DNA of 55,070 nucleotides from Candidatus Loosdrechtia aerotolerans (GTDB lineage Bacteria; Planctomycetota; Brocadiia; Brocadiales; Brocadiaceae): contig SOER01000018.1 of assembly GCA_021646405.1 (NCBI GenBank), positions 1 to 55,070 of the forward strand. Direction: 5' to 3'. Shown piece by piece: positions 35,857 through 44,055 of this stretch. The position numbers and the translations under genes were made by a program. How positions within the stretch are numbered: the first letter of the stretch is position 1; each line of letters begins with the position of its first letter. Under the pieces are notes generated by a model. The model worked only from the letters and a program-made list of their open reading frames with translations, was not told where the DNA came from and made no database searches.

Positions 35857-37686
35857 ATGCGCTGTATTTTCATTGTTAATATCTTATTTTTCATAATTAC
35901 TATAACATCACATGTTCCTTCAGAAGAAACCCATGCAGCAGAGATCTTTATACATCAGGGTATACTCGAGGATATCCCGGAAAATACATTCGCTGCATTA
36001 AGAAGGGCTGTCGAGTTAGGTGTCGATGGAATCCAGGTTGATGTCCGAAAAACAAAAGATAATCAGCTCATACTGATGTGCGATGAGACAATTGACAGAA
36101 CAACCGATGGGAAGGGACGGGTAGACACGTTATTGTATGCAGAAATACAGCAATATGATGCAGGTTCCTGGCGTGGTGCTGAGTTCAGGAATGAACGGGT
36201 TCCTCTCCTCTCAGATGTACTCAAGTTCTGCAAGGTTAACAACCTCAAATTGATCCTCAATGCCAGACAGGTCTGCCTGGAAAAACAGGTAGTAGACCTT
36301 GTCAGATCACATGAAATGTTTTCCCGGATATATTTATGGGGAACATTAAGAAATCTGAACAGAGAAGAACCGGAATCATCCATAAAGGAGCTGGTACTGG
36401 TAATACCTGAAGAACTATCTGCAGAAAAAGTTGCCCGCATACAGGAAGAAAAGAAATATGTGCTGTCAACTATACTGAACAGCGATACGAGAAAAACTAT
36501 AAAAGACCGGATCAGGACAGGTGCAGATGTCATACTCGTAGATTACCCATGTGTAGCCCTCGATATTTTGGGTATTAAAAGCCCGGTAATTACAAACAAG
36601 ACCCCGGTAAAAAACACGGAGAGAGAAAAAAGCGGTGCCAGACAGGAGGTAATACAGAACCCGGCCTTTATTCAGGGAAAAATAAAGGTTCTGATAAAGA
36701 ATATAAAAGGAGAGGATTATGATAAGGCAAGAACCGCCGCCATGGCATTGATGGCGCTCCCGCAGGAGTATGTGGTTCCTTCTCTTATAAAGCTTATCCA
36801 GGGCAGTTATCTCAGTCTTTTCAGGGGTAATCATCCATCCGCAAAACAGCACGCCGTCTGGGCACTCGGATTTTGCAGTACTCCAGATGTTGCATCATAT
36901 ATTCATCCCCTTCTTAAAGAGAAAAATCCTGAAATGAGAAGGGAAGCCGCTCTTGCATTAGGAAGGCTGGGCAATGTCCAATCGGTTCCGGTACTTCTGG
37001 AGGCGCTGAAAACAGAAATGAACCCTGAGGTTAAATACGATATCATAAGGGCATTAGGAATGATCGGTGATCACAGTGCAGTGTTCACCCTGTTTACCAT
37101 TCTCACAGAGGAAAAATACTGGTACATAAAGAGTGCCGCTGTTCAGGCATTACTTCCTTTCCGGCATGATAAAGCGGTTCGTGTACTTGCAGATACGCTG
37201 ACTACCGATGCAGGAGAAGATGCGGCATGGACGCGTACCATGGCCGCATGGGTATTGGCTGTAATAGGCAAAAAGTCAATTCCTGAACTGATAAACGCTT
37301 TAAGAGACAATGAAGAAGCAACGAGACGCAGGGCAGCATGGGCGCTGATAAAGATCGGCACCCCTGCAGTAAAGTCGTTAATCCATTCACTTCGTGACCC
37401 AAATACGTTTGCAAGGGAGCGTGCAGCAGAGGCACTTGGCTGGATAGGGGATACAAGCGCTGTTACTGCACTTATATGGGCATTAAAGGATGAAGAATTA
37501 TCTGTTGTAGGCACCGCTGCATGGGCACTGGGCAGGATTGGCGACCCTCATGCCCTTCCAGCCCTGAAATTACTTTCCAGGAACAAGGATAATGACATCC
37601 GGGAAAATGTAAACGAGGCTATTGAAAGAATAGCAGCAAAGAAAGAAAATATGGTTTATAATAAAAAGTCTGTGCGAAAACCATAA
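35857..37686 (+). CDS. GDPD-fold protein with HEAT repeats, catalytic residues altered
   Basis: A 609-residue protein. A signal peptide (FIVNILFFIITITSH) leads into a glycerophosphodiester phosphodiesterase domain (about 28-235) and then, from about 270, at least five HEAT/PBS-lyase-type repeats (REAALALGRLGNVQSVPVLLEAL and similar). The GDPD motifs are recognisable but changed: H-R-G is His33-Gln-Gly, the metal-binding E-L/V-D is Gln60-Val-Asp62, and the second catalytic His before Asp is Cys75. PENT and DRTTDGKG are kept. It is therefore probably a non-catalytic or repurposed domain. It starts 6 bases after the Lpt-like gene and is translationally close to it, so an envelope-associated role is likely. 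Confidence 0.8.
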   Translation: MRCIFIVNILFFIITITSHVPSEETHAAEIFIHQGILEDIPENTFAALRRAVELGVDGIQVDVRKTKDNQLILMCDETIDRTTDGKGRVDTLLYAEIQQYDAGSWRGAEFRNERVPLLSDVLKFCKVNNLKLILNARQVCLEKQVVDLVRSHEMFSRIYLWGTLRNLNREEPESSIKELVLVIPEELSAEKVARIQEEKKYVLSTILNSDTRKTIKDRIRTGADVILVDYPCVALDILGIKSPVITNKTPVKNTEREKSGARQEVIQNPAFIQGKIKVLIKNIKGEDYDKARTAAMALMALPQEYVVPSLIKLIQGSYLSLFRGNHPSAKQHAVWALGFCSTPDVASYIHPLLKEKNPEMRREAALALGRLGNVQSVPVLLEALKTEMNPEVKYDIIRALGMIGDHSAVFTLFTILTEEKYWYIKSAAVQALLPFRHDKAVRVLADTLTTDAGEDAAWTRTMAAWVLAVIGKKSIPELINALRDNEEATRRRAAWALIKIGTPAVKSLIHSLRDPNTFARERAAEALGWIGDTSAVTALIWALKDEELSVVGTAAWALGRIGDPHALPALKLLSRNKDNDIRENVNEAIERIAAKKENMVYNKKSVRKP

Positions 37687-37814
37687 AACAAAGTTGATTA
37701 ATATATAAATTTTCACTATGATTGATCTTTACAATTCCCCTATAGGGTACTCTCTCTGCAGGGGCTGTTCAAATTAAAATTCCAAAACATACTATTTTAT
37801 GAGGTCCTATTTCG

Positions 37815-39341
37815 ATGAAACGCAGTATGGTATATCTTGTCGGTGCTGGTCCGGGTGATCCACGGCTTATCACGATAAAAGGCCTGGAGTGCATTAAAAA
37901 GGCCGATGTAATTATTTACGATTATTTGGTAAATGTTGATCTCCTTAAGGCTGCTAAACCTGATGCAGAACTTATCTATGTGGGCAAACAGGGAGGCGCA
38001 CATACCCTTGAACAGGACGAGATTAACGAACTACTCGTGAAAAAAGCACAGGAAGGTATCGTTGTAACACGGCTGAAGGGTGGTGATCCCTATGTCTTCG
38101 GACGCGGTGGAGAGGAAGCCCTTGTTCTCCGCGAAAACCAGGTACCATTTGAAGTTGTCCCCGGCATTACCGCAGCCATTGCAACTCCTAACTACGCAGG
38201 TATACCGGTTACTCATCGTAACTATACCTCTACTTTCGGACTTATTACCGGGCATGAGGATCCAACAAAAGATGAGAGCTCAATTGATTGGGCCAAGGTG
38301 AGTACCGGAATTGGGACCTTAACCTTTTATATGGGAATCAAAAACCTTCCCTATATTACCGAACAACTCATGAAACACGGCCGTTCTAAAGATACCCCCG
38401 TTGCTGTCATCCGATGGGGAACCACTGCCCAGCAAAAAACCGTGATAGGGACGCTGGATACTATTGTAGAAAAGGCCAGGCATATACGGCCTCCGGCAAT
38501 TACGATTGTAGGTGAGGTCGTAAAACTGCGTGACCAGCTCAACTGGTTCGAAACCAGGCCACTGTTTGGAAAGACCATTGTGGTAACACGTTCAAGGGAA
38601 CAGGCAAGTGAATTTGCCGATCAGTTATCTGAATACGGCGCCCGTGTTATTGAATTCCCGACCATCGAGATTGCAAAGCCAGACGCGATTCAACCCTTGG
38701 ATGACGCTATCAACAATATCCATTCTTACCATTGGCTCGTCTTTACCAGTATCAATGGTGTCGATAGCTTTTTCCAGCGTCTGTTTGAACTGGGCAATGA
38801 TATCAGGGACCTGAAAGGTATTAAGCTTTGTGCCATTGGTCCTGCAACCGAGGAAGGGATTAAAAAATACCATATAAGGGTTGACTGCAGACCACCTAAA
38901 TTTGTTGCAGAATCGGTCGTAGAAGAATTAAAGAAGGTAACAGCCATACAGGGCGAAAGCTTCCTGCTGCCGCGGGCAGATATTGCCAGAAGTTTCCTCC
39001 CGGAGGAACTCCGGAAATTAGGGGGAACGGTTACCGATCTGGTAGCATATAAAACCGTTATGGCACAGCCCGGGGATACAAATCTGGCAGAGAAAATCAA
39101 AAACGGTGAGGTCCATATCGTTACCTTTACCAGTTCTTCTACGGTAAGAAATTTTGTTCAGATCATCGGAGAGAAAAATATTGCATCGTTGAACGGACAT
39201 GTCCGGTATGCCAGTATCGGCCCGATTACTACAGAAACTGCAGAAGAATTAGGGCTCCCTGTTACTATTAAGGCAAAAGAATACACCATCCCTGGACTGG
39301 TAAACGCTATTCTGGAAAGCACTACCTCGGTATCGGGATAA
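37815..39341 (+). CDS. cobA-hemD: Uroporphyrinogen-III C-methyltransferase / uroporphyrinogen-III synthase fusion
   Basis: A 508-residue fusion. Residues 1-245 are the SAM-dependent methyltransferase (VGAGPGDPRLITIKG, LKGGDPYVFGRGGEEA, VVPGITAAIATPNYAGIPVTHR, GIGTLTFYMGIKNL), which makes precorrin-2. From about 255 comes HemD (TIVVTRSREQASEFADQL, WLVFTSINGVDSFF, CAIGPATEEGI, LPRADIARSFLPEEL, VTFTSSSTVRNF), which closes the tetrapyrrole ring. Together they lead from hydroxymethylbilane to precorrin-2 for sirohaem, haem d1 or cobalamin. This fusion is common in Clostridia, deltaproteobacteria and planctomycetes. ATG 37815 gives the expected length. Confidence 0.95.
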   Translation: MKRSMVYLVGAGPGDPRLITIKGLECIKKADVIIYDYLVNVDLLKAAKPDAELIYVGKQGGAHTLEQDEINELLVKKAQEGIVVTRLKGGDPYVFGRGGEEALVLRENQVPFEVVPGITAAIATPNYAGIPVTHRNYTSTFGLITGHEDPTKDESSIDWAKVSTGIGTLTFYMGIKNLPYITEQLMKHGRSKDTPVAVIRWGTTAQQKTVIGTLDTIVEKARHIRPPAITIVGEVVKLRDQLNWFETRPLFGKTIVVTRSREQASEFADQLSEYGARVIEFPTIEIAKPDAIQPLDDAINNIHSYHWLVFTSINGVDSFFQRLFELGNDIRDLKGIKLCAIGPATEEGIKKYHIRVDCRPPKFVAESVVEELKKVTAIQGESFLLPRADIARSFLPEELRKLGGTVTDLVAYKTVMAQPGDTNLAEKIKNGEVHIVTFTSSSTVRNFVQIIGEKNIASLNGHVRYASIGPITTETAEELGLPVTIKAKEYTIPGLVNAILESTTSVSG

Positions 39342-39354
39342 TGTACCTTTTTTC

Positions 39355-39414
39355 ATAGTGGCATAAAGACGCCCTATCCGTATAAACTACAGGCAGAATG
39401 CCTGATGCCACTAT
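39355..39414. terminator. Nested hairpins after cobA-hemD
   Basis: A 10-bp perfect inverted repeat ATAGTGGCAT (39355-39364) and ATGCCACTAT (39405-39414) surrounds a second hairpin, CAGGCA-GAA-TGCCTG (39390-39404). CTTTTC follows. It lies 14 bases after the cobA-hemD stop and probably helps end transcription. Confidence 0.5.
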
Positions 39415-39431
39415 CTTTTCATGGTATGTAT

Positions 39432-39701
39432 GTAACTACTCAGGTTCTGTGTTCAGGGTTCCCGGTTCAGGGTTAGGGGCATATGCATTGAATTAAGGTG
39501 CCAGCACCTATGCACACCTGAAGGGATGCGGCTACCGTTGTTGCCAAAGGCAACCACAGGTAGTCGCAGGTCGTTAGCCTGCGCATACTCACGCTCAAAT
39601 CACATACAGCAAAATTCCCTGGCTTGCTGCTTATAGAGCAATGCCATACCTTGTTTTTAACCCTGAACCGGGAACCCTGAACACAGAACCTGAGTAGTTA
39701 C
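39432..39701. repeat. MITE-like element with 44-bp perfect inverted ends
   Basis: The arms 39432-39475 and 39658-39701 are perfect reverse complements over 44 bases (outer end GTAACTACTCAGGTTCTGTG). The interior of about 180 bases holds a GGTGC/GCACC palindrome near 39498, the inverted copy of the 27011 repeat at 39539-39572, and a CGCAGG/CCTGCG hairpin at 39565-39583. No open frame is present. A decayed arm-like copy lies at 30725-30768. No clear target duplication is visible. Confidence 0.7.
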
Positions 39702-39841
39702 AAAGCCTTTGATAATAAAAGAGAAGCAGAGAAAATAAAAAAATCTGCGTTCATCTGCGCAAATCTGCGTCCTATTCCTGGTTTCTGAAAGTGTAGCGCA
39801 TCCCTTTATGATATACATTTTCACTACGGTAAAATTCCTCT

Positions 39842-40612
39842 ATGAGAAGAATCCTTCATGTAGATATGGACGCATTCTATGCGTCTATCGAGCAGAACCG
39901 GCATCCGGAACTACGAGGTAAACCCCTGGTAATCGGTAACAGCAGGGATCCTGCAAAAATGGATACCGTATCAACGGCATCTTATGAAGCCAGAAGGTGT
40001 GGGATATATCTTACTATGCCTTTAAAGACAGCTCGTGAAGTATGCCCTCAGGCTATCTTTCTTCCTGCGGATCACGGAGAGTACTTAAAAATTTCTGAAA
40101 AGATAAAAAACCTTCTGAGAACATATTGTTCCAGAATAGAAGATGCCGGAATTGACGAGGCATTCCTTGATATATCGCATACAAACGCATCTGCAGAAGA
40201 GATTGCACAGGAGATTAAAAAGATCATTGTAGGTGAAACAGGCCTCACTTGTTCCATTGGAGTGGCCCCGAACAAACTCCTTGCAAAAATGGCCTCCGAT
40301 ATGCAAAAGCCGGATGGAATCACCATACTTACCGGAGATGATGTAAAGAGCCGTATATGGCCATTACCGGTACGTAAACTTGTGGGGGTAGGACCAAGTA
40401 CAGAACGGACTTTAACAGCTATGGGTGTCAGGACTATTGGAGACCTGGCGGGATTGCCTCCTGATGAACTCACCAAAAGATTTGGAAGGTCTCGCGGTAA
40501 ATACCTTTATGAGGCATCAAGAGGCATTGATGAAAGCCCTGTAACAACCAGCCCGGAGAAAAAATCATCCGGCAGAGAAACCACTGGTCTGGAAGATAAA
40601 GGTAAGCAATAA
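39842..40612 (+). CDS. dinB: DNA polymerase IV-like, lacking the little-finger domain
   Basis: A 256-residue Y-family polymerase. The catalytic palm motifs are present: HVDMDAFYASIEQN at the start, TASYEARRCGI, and GIDEAFLDIS near 110-119, with LTCSIGVAPNKLLAKMASD, GITILTGDD and a helix-hairpin-helix thumb (LVGVGPSTERTLTAMGV). Normal DinB is about 350-400 residues; this one stops at KKSSGRETTGLEDKGKQ, just where the little-finger domain should begin. The next gene starts 19 bases later, so there is no room for the missing domain in another frame. Little-finger loss should lower DNA binding and processivity. It may be a deletion remnant or a working short form. Confidence 0.85.
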   Translation: MRRILHVDMDAFYASIEQNRHPELRGKPLVIGNSRDPAKMDTVSTASYEARRCGIYLTMPLKTAREVCPQAIFLPADHGEYLKISEKIKNLLRTYCSRIEDAGIDEAFLDISHTNASAEEIAQEIKKIIVGETGLTCSIGVAPNKLLAKMASDMQKPDGITILTGDDVKSRIWPLPVRKLVGVGPSTERTLTAMGVRTIGDLAGLPPDELTKRFGRSRGKYLYEASRGIDESPVTTSPEKKSSGRETTGLEDKGKQ

Positions 40613-40631
40613 AATTGTGTGAAAGAGAATT

Positions 40632-41870
40632 ATGATTAAGACAAAGGTAAAACCTGAAGATTTCATTGTGGAAGAGGTAGCAGAGATTCCCATCAATAAA
40701 ACAGGGGATTTCTGCGTGTATCTGCTCTGGAAAAGAGGGCAGAATACTACCGAGGTCCTGAAGAAGCTTTCCAAACAATCAGGCATCCCTCTTTCCTGCT
40801 TCTCTTATGGCGGCCGAAAGGATAAATACGCCTCTACATCACAGTATATTACTATTGCCAGAAATAGTCTCAGGCAGCTACCCCGTAATCACCCCTGGTC
40901 CCCTTTTAAAAAAGAAGAAACAGGAAAAATTCGGAGGCCTCTCTTTACAAAAGAAGAAAGAGAAGAAAACCATTCCTTAGAATTTATAGGTTTTACGGAT
41001 AGAGAAATGGGACCCGACCTCATAAAGGGTAATATATTTCAAATCACTGTCCGAAATCTTACCAGGGCAGACATACAATATGCGTTGAGTGAAATTGACA
41101 GAGTAAAACAGGACGGTTATCCGAATTATTTTGACGACCAGCGATTTGGCAGTTTTGACAGCAGACAGGGCTTTATCGCGGAAAAGATACTCAAAAAACA
41201 TTACAACGGGGCACTGAAGATATACTTCACCCGCTTCCATCCGGCAGACAGGAAAAAGGAGAAGGAACATAAAAAGTTTCTGTTTGAAAACTGGGGTAAC
41301 TGGCAGGCGTGTATAAAAGAGGCCGGGAATACTTTAGAGAAAGAGGCATTCAAATATTTAGAGAAAAACCCAAAAGGGTTCATACTAGTCATCCAAAGAA
41401 TACCACCGGAAGAGCTATTACTCTTTTTTTCAGTATACCAGTCACATTTGTGGAATGAGGTCTTAAAAAGGATTATTGTAACGATAGGTAAGGATTATCT
41501 TAGGGTTTGTAAGGGCATCGCTGGGGATTACCTCTTTTACGAACATCTGGATGACAAACATATTGAGTATCTCAGGAACTTATCTTTTCCAACCCCCGCA
41601 TCAAACGTCAGAATGCCCGATACTCTAACCGAAACAGTCTATTCAAACGTGTTAAAGGACTACGAACTGAAATCTTCTTTCTTCAACATAAGAAAAATAC
41701 GGCAGGCGTTTTTTAAGGGTACGGAAAGAAAGGCTGTCGTAACCCCGGAAGACCTCGTTACTGATTCTGCAGATGACGAAATCTACTCTAACAAGAAAAA
41801 GCTCATCCTGAAATTCTTCCTGCCAAGGGGGTCTTTTGGTACCATGTTTATCAAAAGGCTGTTTAGTTAA
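40632..41870 (+). CDS. truD: tRNA pseudouridine(13) synthase
   Basis: A 412-residue protein. It has the TruD start (TKVKPEDFIVEEVAEIP) and the catalytic region with Asp in YGGRKDKYASTSQYITI near 56-72, then PNYFDDQRFGS near 156-166. It carries the RNA-binding TRUD insertion (FFSVYQSHLWNEVLKRI). It makes pseudouridine at position 13 of some tRNAs. It lies 19 bases after the short dinB and is probably cotranscribed. Confidence 0.93.
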   Translation: MIKTKVKPEDFIVEEVAEIPINKTGDFCVYLLWKRGQNTTEVLKKLSKQSGIPLSCFSYGGRKDKYASTSQYITIARNSLRQLPRNHPWSPFKKEETGKIRRPLFTKEEREENHSLEFIGFTDREMGPDLIKGNIFQITVRNLTRADIQYALSEIDRVKQDGYPNYFDDQRFGSFDSRQGFIAEKILKKHYNGALKIYFTRFHPADRKKEKEHKKFLFENWGNWQACIKEAGNTLEKEAFKYLEKNPKGFILVIQRIPPEELLLFFSVYQSHLWNEVLKRIIVTIGKDYLRVCKGIAGDYLFYEHLDDKHIEYLRNLSFPTPASNVRMPDTLTETVYSNVLKDYELKSSFFNIRKIRQAFFKGTERKAVVTPEDLVTDSADDEIYSNKKKLILKFFLPRGSFGTMFIKRLFS

Positions 41871-42526
41871 TCACGGCAAAACAATCACACATAACTCTCT
41901 CTATGTTTACGAAAAACAGGGATAAACAGGAGAAACAAGACTAAAAACATTTTTTGGTACTGAAATTGCTTAATTAAAAATACCAGACCCAAAAAGGGGT
42001 TATTGGAAAGTACAACTGACATTCAAGAGGTTTTTTATCAAGTTAAGGAAATTTCTTGTAAAAGTTGATAGAGTATAGCATCAAAGTTACCATGAGGCCT
42101 GGTGAGGAAAGATCCCTTTTCCCTCCCCCTCCGTTAGTGAAATCCGAAATGCTAAATCCAAAATACGAAATAAATTCCGAAATACAAAATTCCAATAAAA
42201 ACCGTGTTTTGAACATTTGAAATTGAGAATTTGTTTCGTATTTCGTATTTCGCATTTCGTGCTTCATATCCGGTTAGCATGTTGAAAATATGCGGGTAAA
42301 GGATATTCTCCGGAGGGGGAGGGATCTTTTCTCTTTATCTCCTTTACTACGTATGAGATTGTCTCAACAACTGCATTTTTTACAAGAAATTCCACAACCT
42401 GACGGAAACCTCTTGAATGTCAGGTACAAGACACATGGGACAGAAAAACAGCGGAACCCTTTCCCTATCCCGTGTGTCTCTGTTTTTATTTTCTCCGGAA
42501 AAATCAGTTTGAGAGGAGGTAGTACG
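41871..42526. other. Intergenic region with a palindromic repeat element
   Basis: About 655 bases between truD and the GYD gene. Between about 42105 and 42330 rough inverted ends rich in GGAGGGGGAGGGA enclose a second inverted pair of GAAATACGAAA-type words (about 42138-42178 and 42229-42266). A similar design occurs at 54494-54634. The frame open from 42290 into the GYD gene has no family similarity before 42527, and I treat it as non-coding leader. No other gene is seen. Confidence 0.55.
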
Positions 42527-42862
42527 ATGGCAACATACATTATACTTTTCGATTTCACACCACAGGGTATAGAGAATATTAAGGAAAGTCCAAACAGGGT
42601 TGAGTTAGTCAGACAGGCCTTTCAAAACATGGGTGCCCGGGTAAAAGATTTCTATATGGTGTTAGGCCAGTACGACACCATCATTATTGCAGAGGCGCCG
42701 GATGACGAAACAATAGCGAAACTATCCCTTGCCATCAGCTCACTCGGCAATGTCCTTGTTCAAACCCACCGTGCCTTCACAGAAGATGAATATCGAAATA
42801 TCATTCGTACACTACCCCAGATACCGAAAAAAGCAACGAGAACACTTAAGAAAAAACGCTAA
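42527..42862 (+). CDS. GYD domain protein
   Basis: A 111-residue protein. ATG 42527 follows GAGGAGGT by about 6 bases, which decides the start over longer in-frame options. It is a ferredoxin-like small domain: MATYIILFDFTPQGIENIKESPNR, VLGQYDTIIIAEAPDDETIAKL (the G-x-YD motif that names the family), then a basic Lys/Arg tail. GYD proteins are common in anaerobes and have no established function. It stands alone between repeats. Confidence 0.85.
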   Translation: MATYIILFDFTPQGIENIKESPNRVELVRQAFQNMGARVKDFYMVLGQYDTIIIAEAPDDETIAKLSLAISSLGNVLVQTHRAFTEDEYRNIIRTLPQIPKKATRTLKKKR

Positions 42863-42876
42863 GAACCACTTCTGCA

Positions 42877-43092
42877 TGCAAGAATGAATCTCTTTCATCA
42901 AGGATGAGACCCTTCGCTTCACCCAGGGTAACAGAATACAGGGTGCCATCCTGAAAATCCTTCATTCCATCCCGGATGAAACGTCAGCAGGAAATTTGTC
43001 ATTCTGAGCACATTCACGGAGTTTATACTGAGCGAAGCGAGTGTGTTCAGTGTAAACTCCGCAAAGAATCTCGTCTTTTCACGGTGTTAAGA
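42877..43092 (-). repeat. Dispersed intergenic repeat, copy B (inverted to copy A)
   Basis: The reverse complement of this segment aligns with 29582-29748. It carries an additional insert at about 43018-43062 that folds into a long hairpin (CGGAGTTTA... with TAAACTCCG), containing GAGCGAAGCGAG. Non-coding. Confidence 0.7.
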
Positions 43093-43223
43093 GAAAAACG
43101 CTATGCACCACTATCAAGCTCCGGAGGAGCGGCAGAGAAGGCACGGAAACAACCGATGGTAATCGTACCGAATCTTTATAACCTCCAAACAGTCCTTTTC
43201 CTAACTTTGTGCTGTAAATTGTA

Positions 43224-43260
43224 TTGACATCGTTATATCATTTATAGCATAATGATAACA
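43224..43260 (+). promoter_or_regulatory. Promoter with overlapping ModE-like operator
   Basis: TTGACA (43224-43229), an 18-base spacer and CATAAT (43248-43253) form a good sigma70-type promoter ahead of the modE-like gene. Across it lies an imperfect inverted repeat, GTTATATCAT (43232-43241) and ATGATAAC (43252-43259), resembling the half-sites of the ModE box (CGCTATATA-type). Repressor binding here would block the promoter, giving molybdate-controlled autoregulation of the mod operon. Confidence 0.6.
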
Positions 43261-43271
43261 CAATAAATCTT

Positions 43272-43613
43272 ATGAAAGTAAAATACAAGATATGGCTGGA
43301 AAAAAACAACGGGGTAGCCTTTGCAGAGGGAAGGAAACTGCTGTTAGAGGCAGTAGACCGGTTAGGGTCCCTGAATGCGGCAGCAAAGGAACTGGGTATG
43401 TCATACCGTGCTGCATGGGGAAAGATTAAGGCAACAGAAAAGGCATTAGGCATTAAATTGCTCGAAGTTACTACCGGAGGAAAGGGAGGAGGAGGGGCAA
43501 TCCTGACAGCAGAAGCGAAGGAACTTCTCTCGAAATATGAAAAATATAAACAAAAGATATCACTGTACCTGGAAAAGGAATTGAAACGCATTTTTGAAAG
43601 TAAGAAATCCTGA
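43272..43613 (+). CDS. modE: ModE-type winged-helix regulator, DNA-binding domain only
   Basis: A 113-residue protein matching the LysR-like HTH of ModE: LLEAVDRLGSLNAAAKELGM, SYRAAWGKIKATEKALGIKLLE and TTGGKGGGGAILTAEAKELL. E. coli ModE continues with two molybdate-binding TOBE domains; here the protein ends after the HTH and a coiled dimerisation helix. The next gene supplies exactly two TOBE domains, so the regulator seems split over two genes. It heads the molybdate operon, with a probable operator upstream. Confidence 0.88.
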   Translation: MKVKYKIWLEKNNGVAFAEGRKLLLEAVDRLGSLNAAAKELGMSYRAAWGKIKATEKALGIKLLEVTTGGKGGGGAILTAEAKELLSKYEKYKQKISLYLEKELKRIFESKKS

Positions 43614-43641
43614 TTTTTATCATTTATTGTAGTGTATTTTT

Positions 43642-44055
43642 ATGGCGAGCAGGCTCCGAGGAACTATTGTAAAAATCACTCCGGGACAAATCCATGCCCA
43701 TGTTCAGATTTTATGGAAGGCCATTCCTTTAAGTGTTATTGTAACAAGGGCTTCCTGCGAGGACATGCATCTTACAGCGGGTGATGATATCAATGTAATC
43801 ATTAAGGGTACAGACGTCATGCTCGCAAAATCCCTTTCGGGGCTGTTAAGTGCAAGAAACAGGGCCAAAGGGGTTGTAAAGCATATTGTACAGGGAGATG
43901 TATTATCAAAGGTCTTTGTGGAATCTCAGGGCGATACGCTTCACGCTATCATAACGAATGCATCATTGAAGGAAATGGATATTCACCATGGTGATGAAGT
44001 TACGGCAATTGTAAAATCAACAGAATTGATATTATCAAAGGAAATCGAATCATGA
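43642..44055 (+). CDS. Di-TOBE molybdate-binding (Mop-type) protein
   Basis: A 137-residue protein made of two TOBE/Mop domains of about 67 residues (RGTIVKITPGQIHAHVQILW... and RAKGVVKHIVQGDVLSKVFVE..., each ending in a V-I/A-I-V-K-[GS]-T-[DE] strand). Such proteins store molybdate or tungstate or act as the sensor of ModE. It starts 28 bases after the modE gene and overlaps modA by four bases (ATGA), so it is translated with the transporter. Confidence 0.87.
   Translation: MASRLRGTIVKITPGQIHAHVQILWKAIPLSVIVTRASCEDMHLTAGDDINVIIKGTDVMLAKSLSGLLSARNRAKGVVKHIVQGDVLSKVFVESQGDTLHAIITNASLKEMDIHHGDEVTAIVKSTELILSKEIES

Noticed and set aside
42290-42526. N-terminal extension of the GYD protein
   Set aside because: The extension lies in repeat-derived DNA, lacks family similarity, and a strong ribosome-binding site marks ATG 42527.
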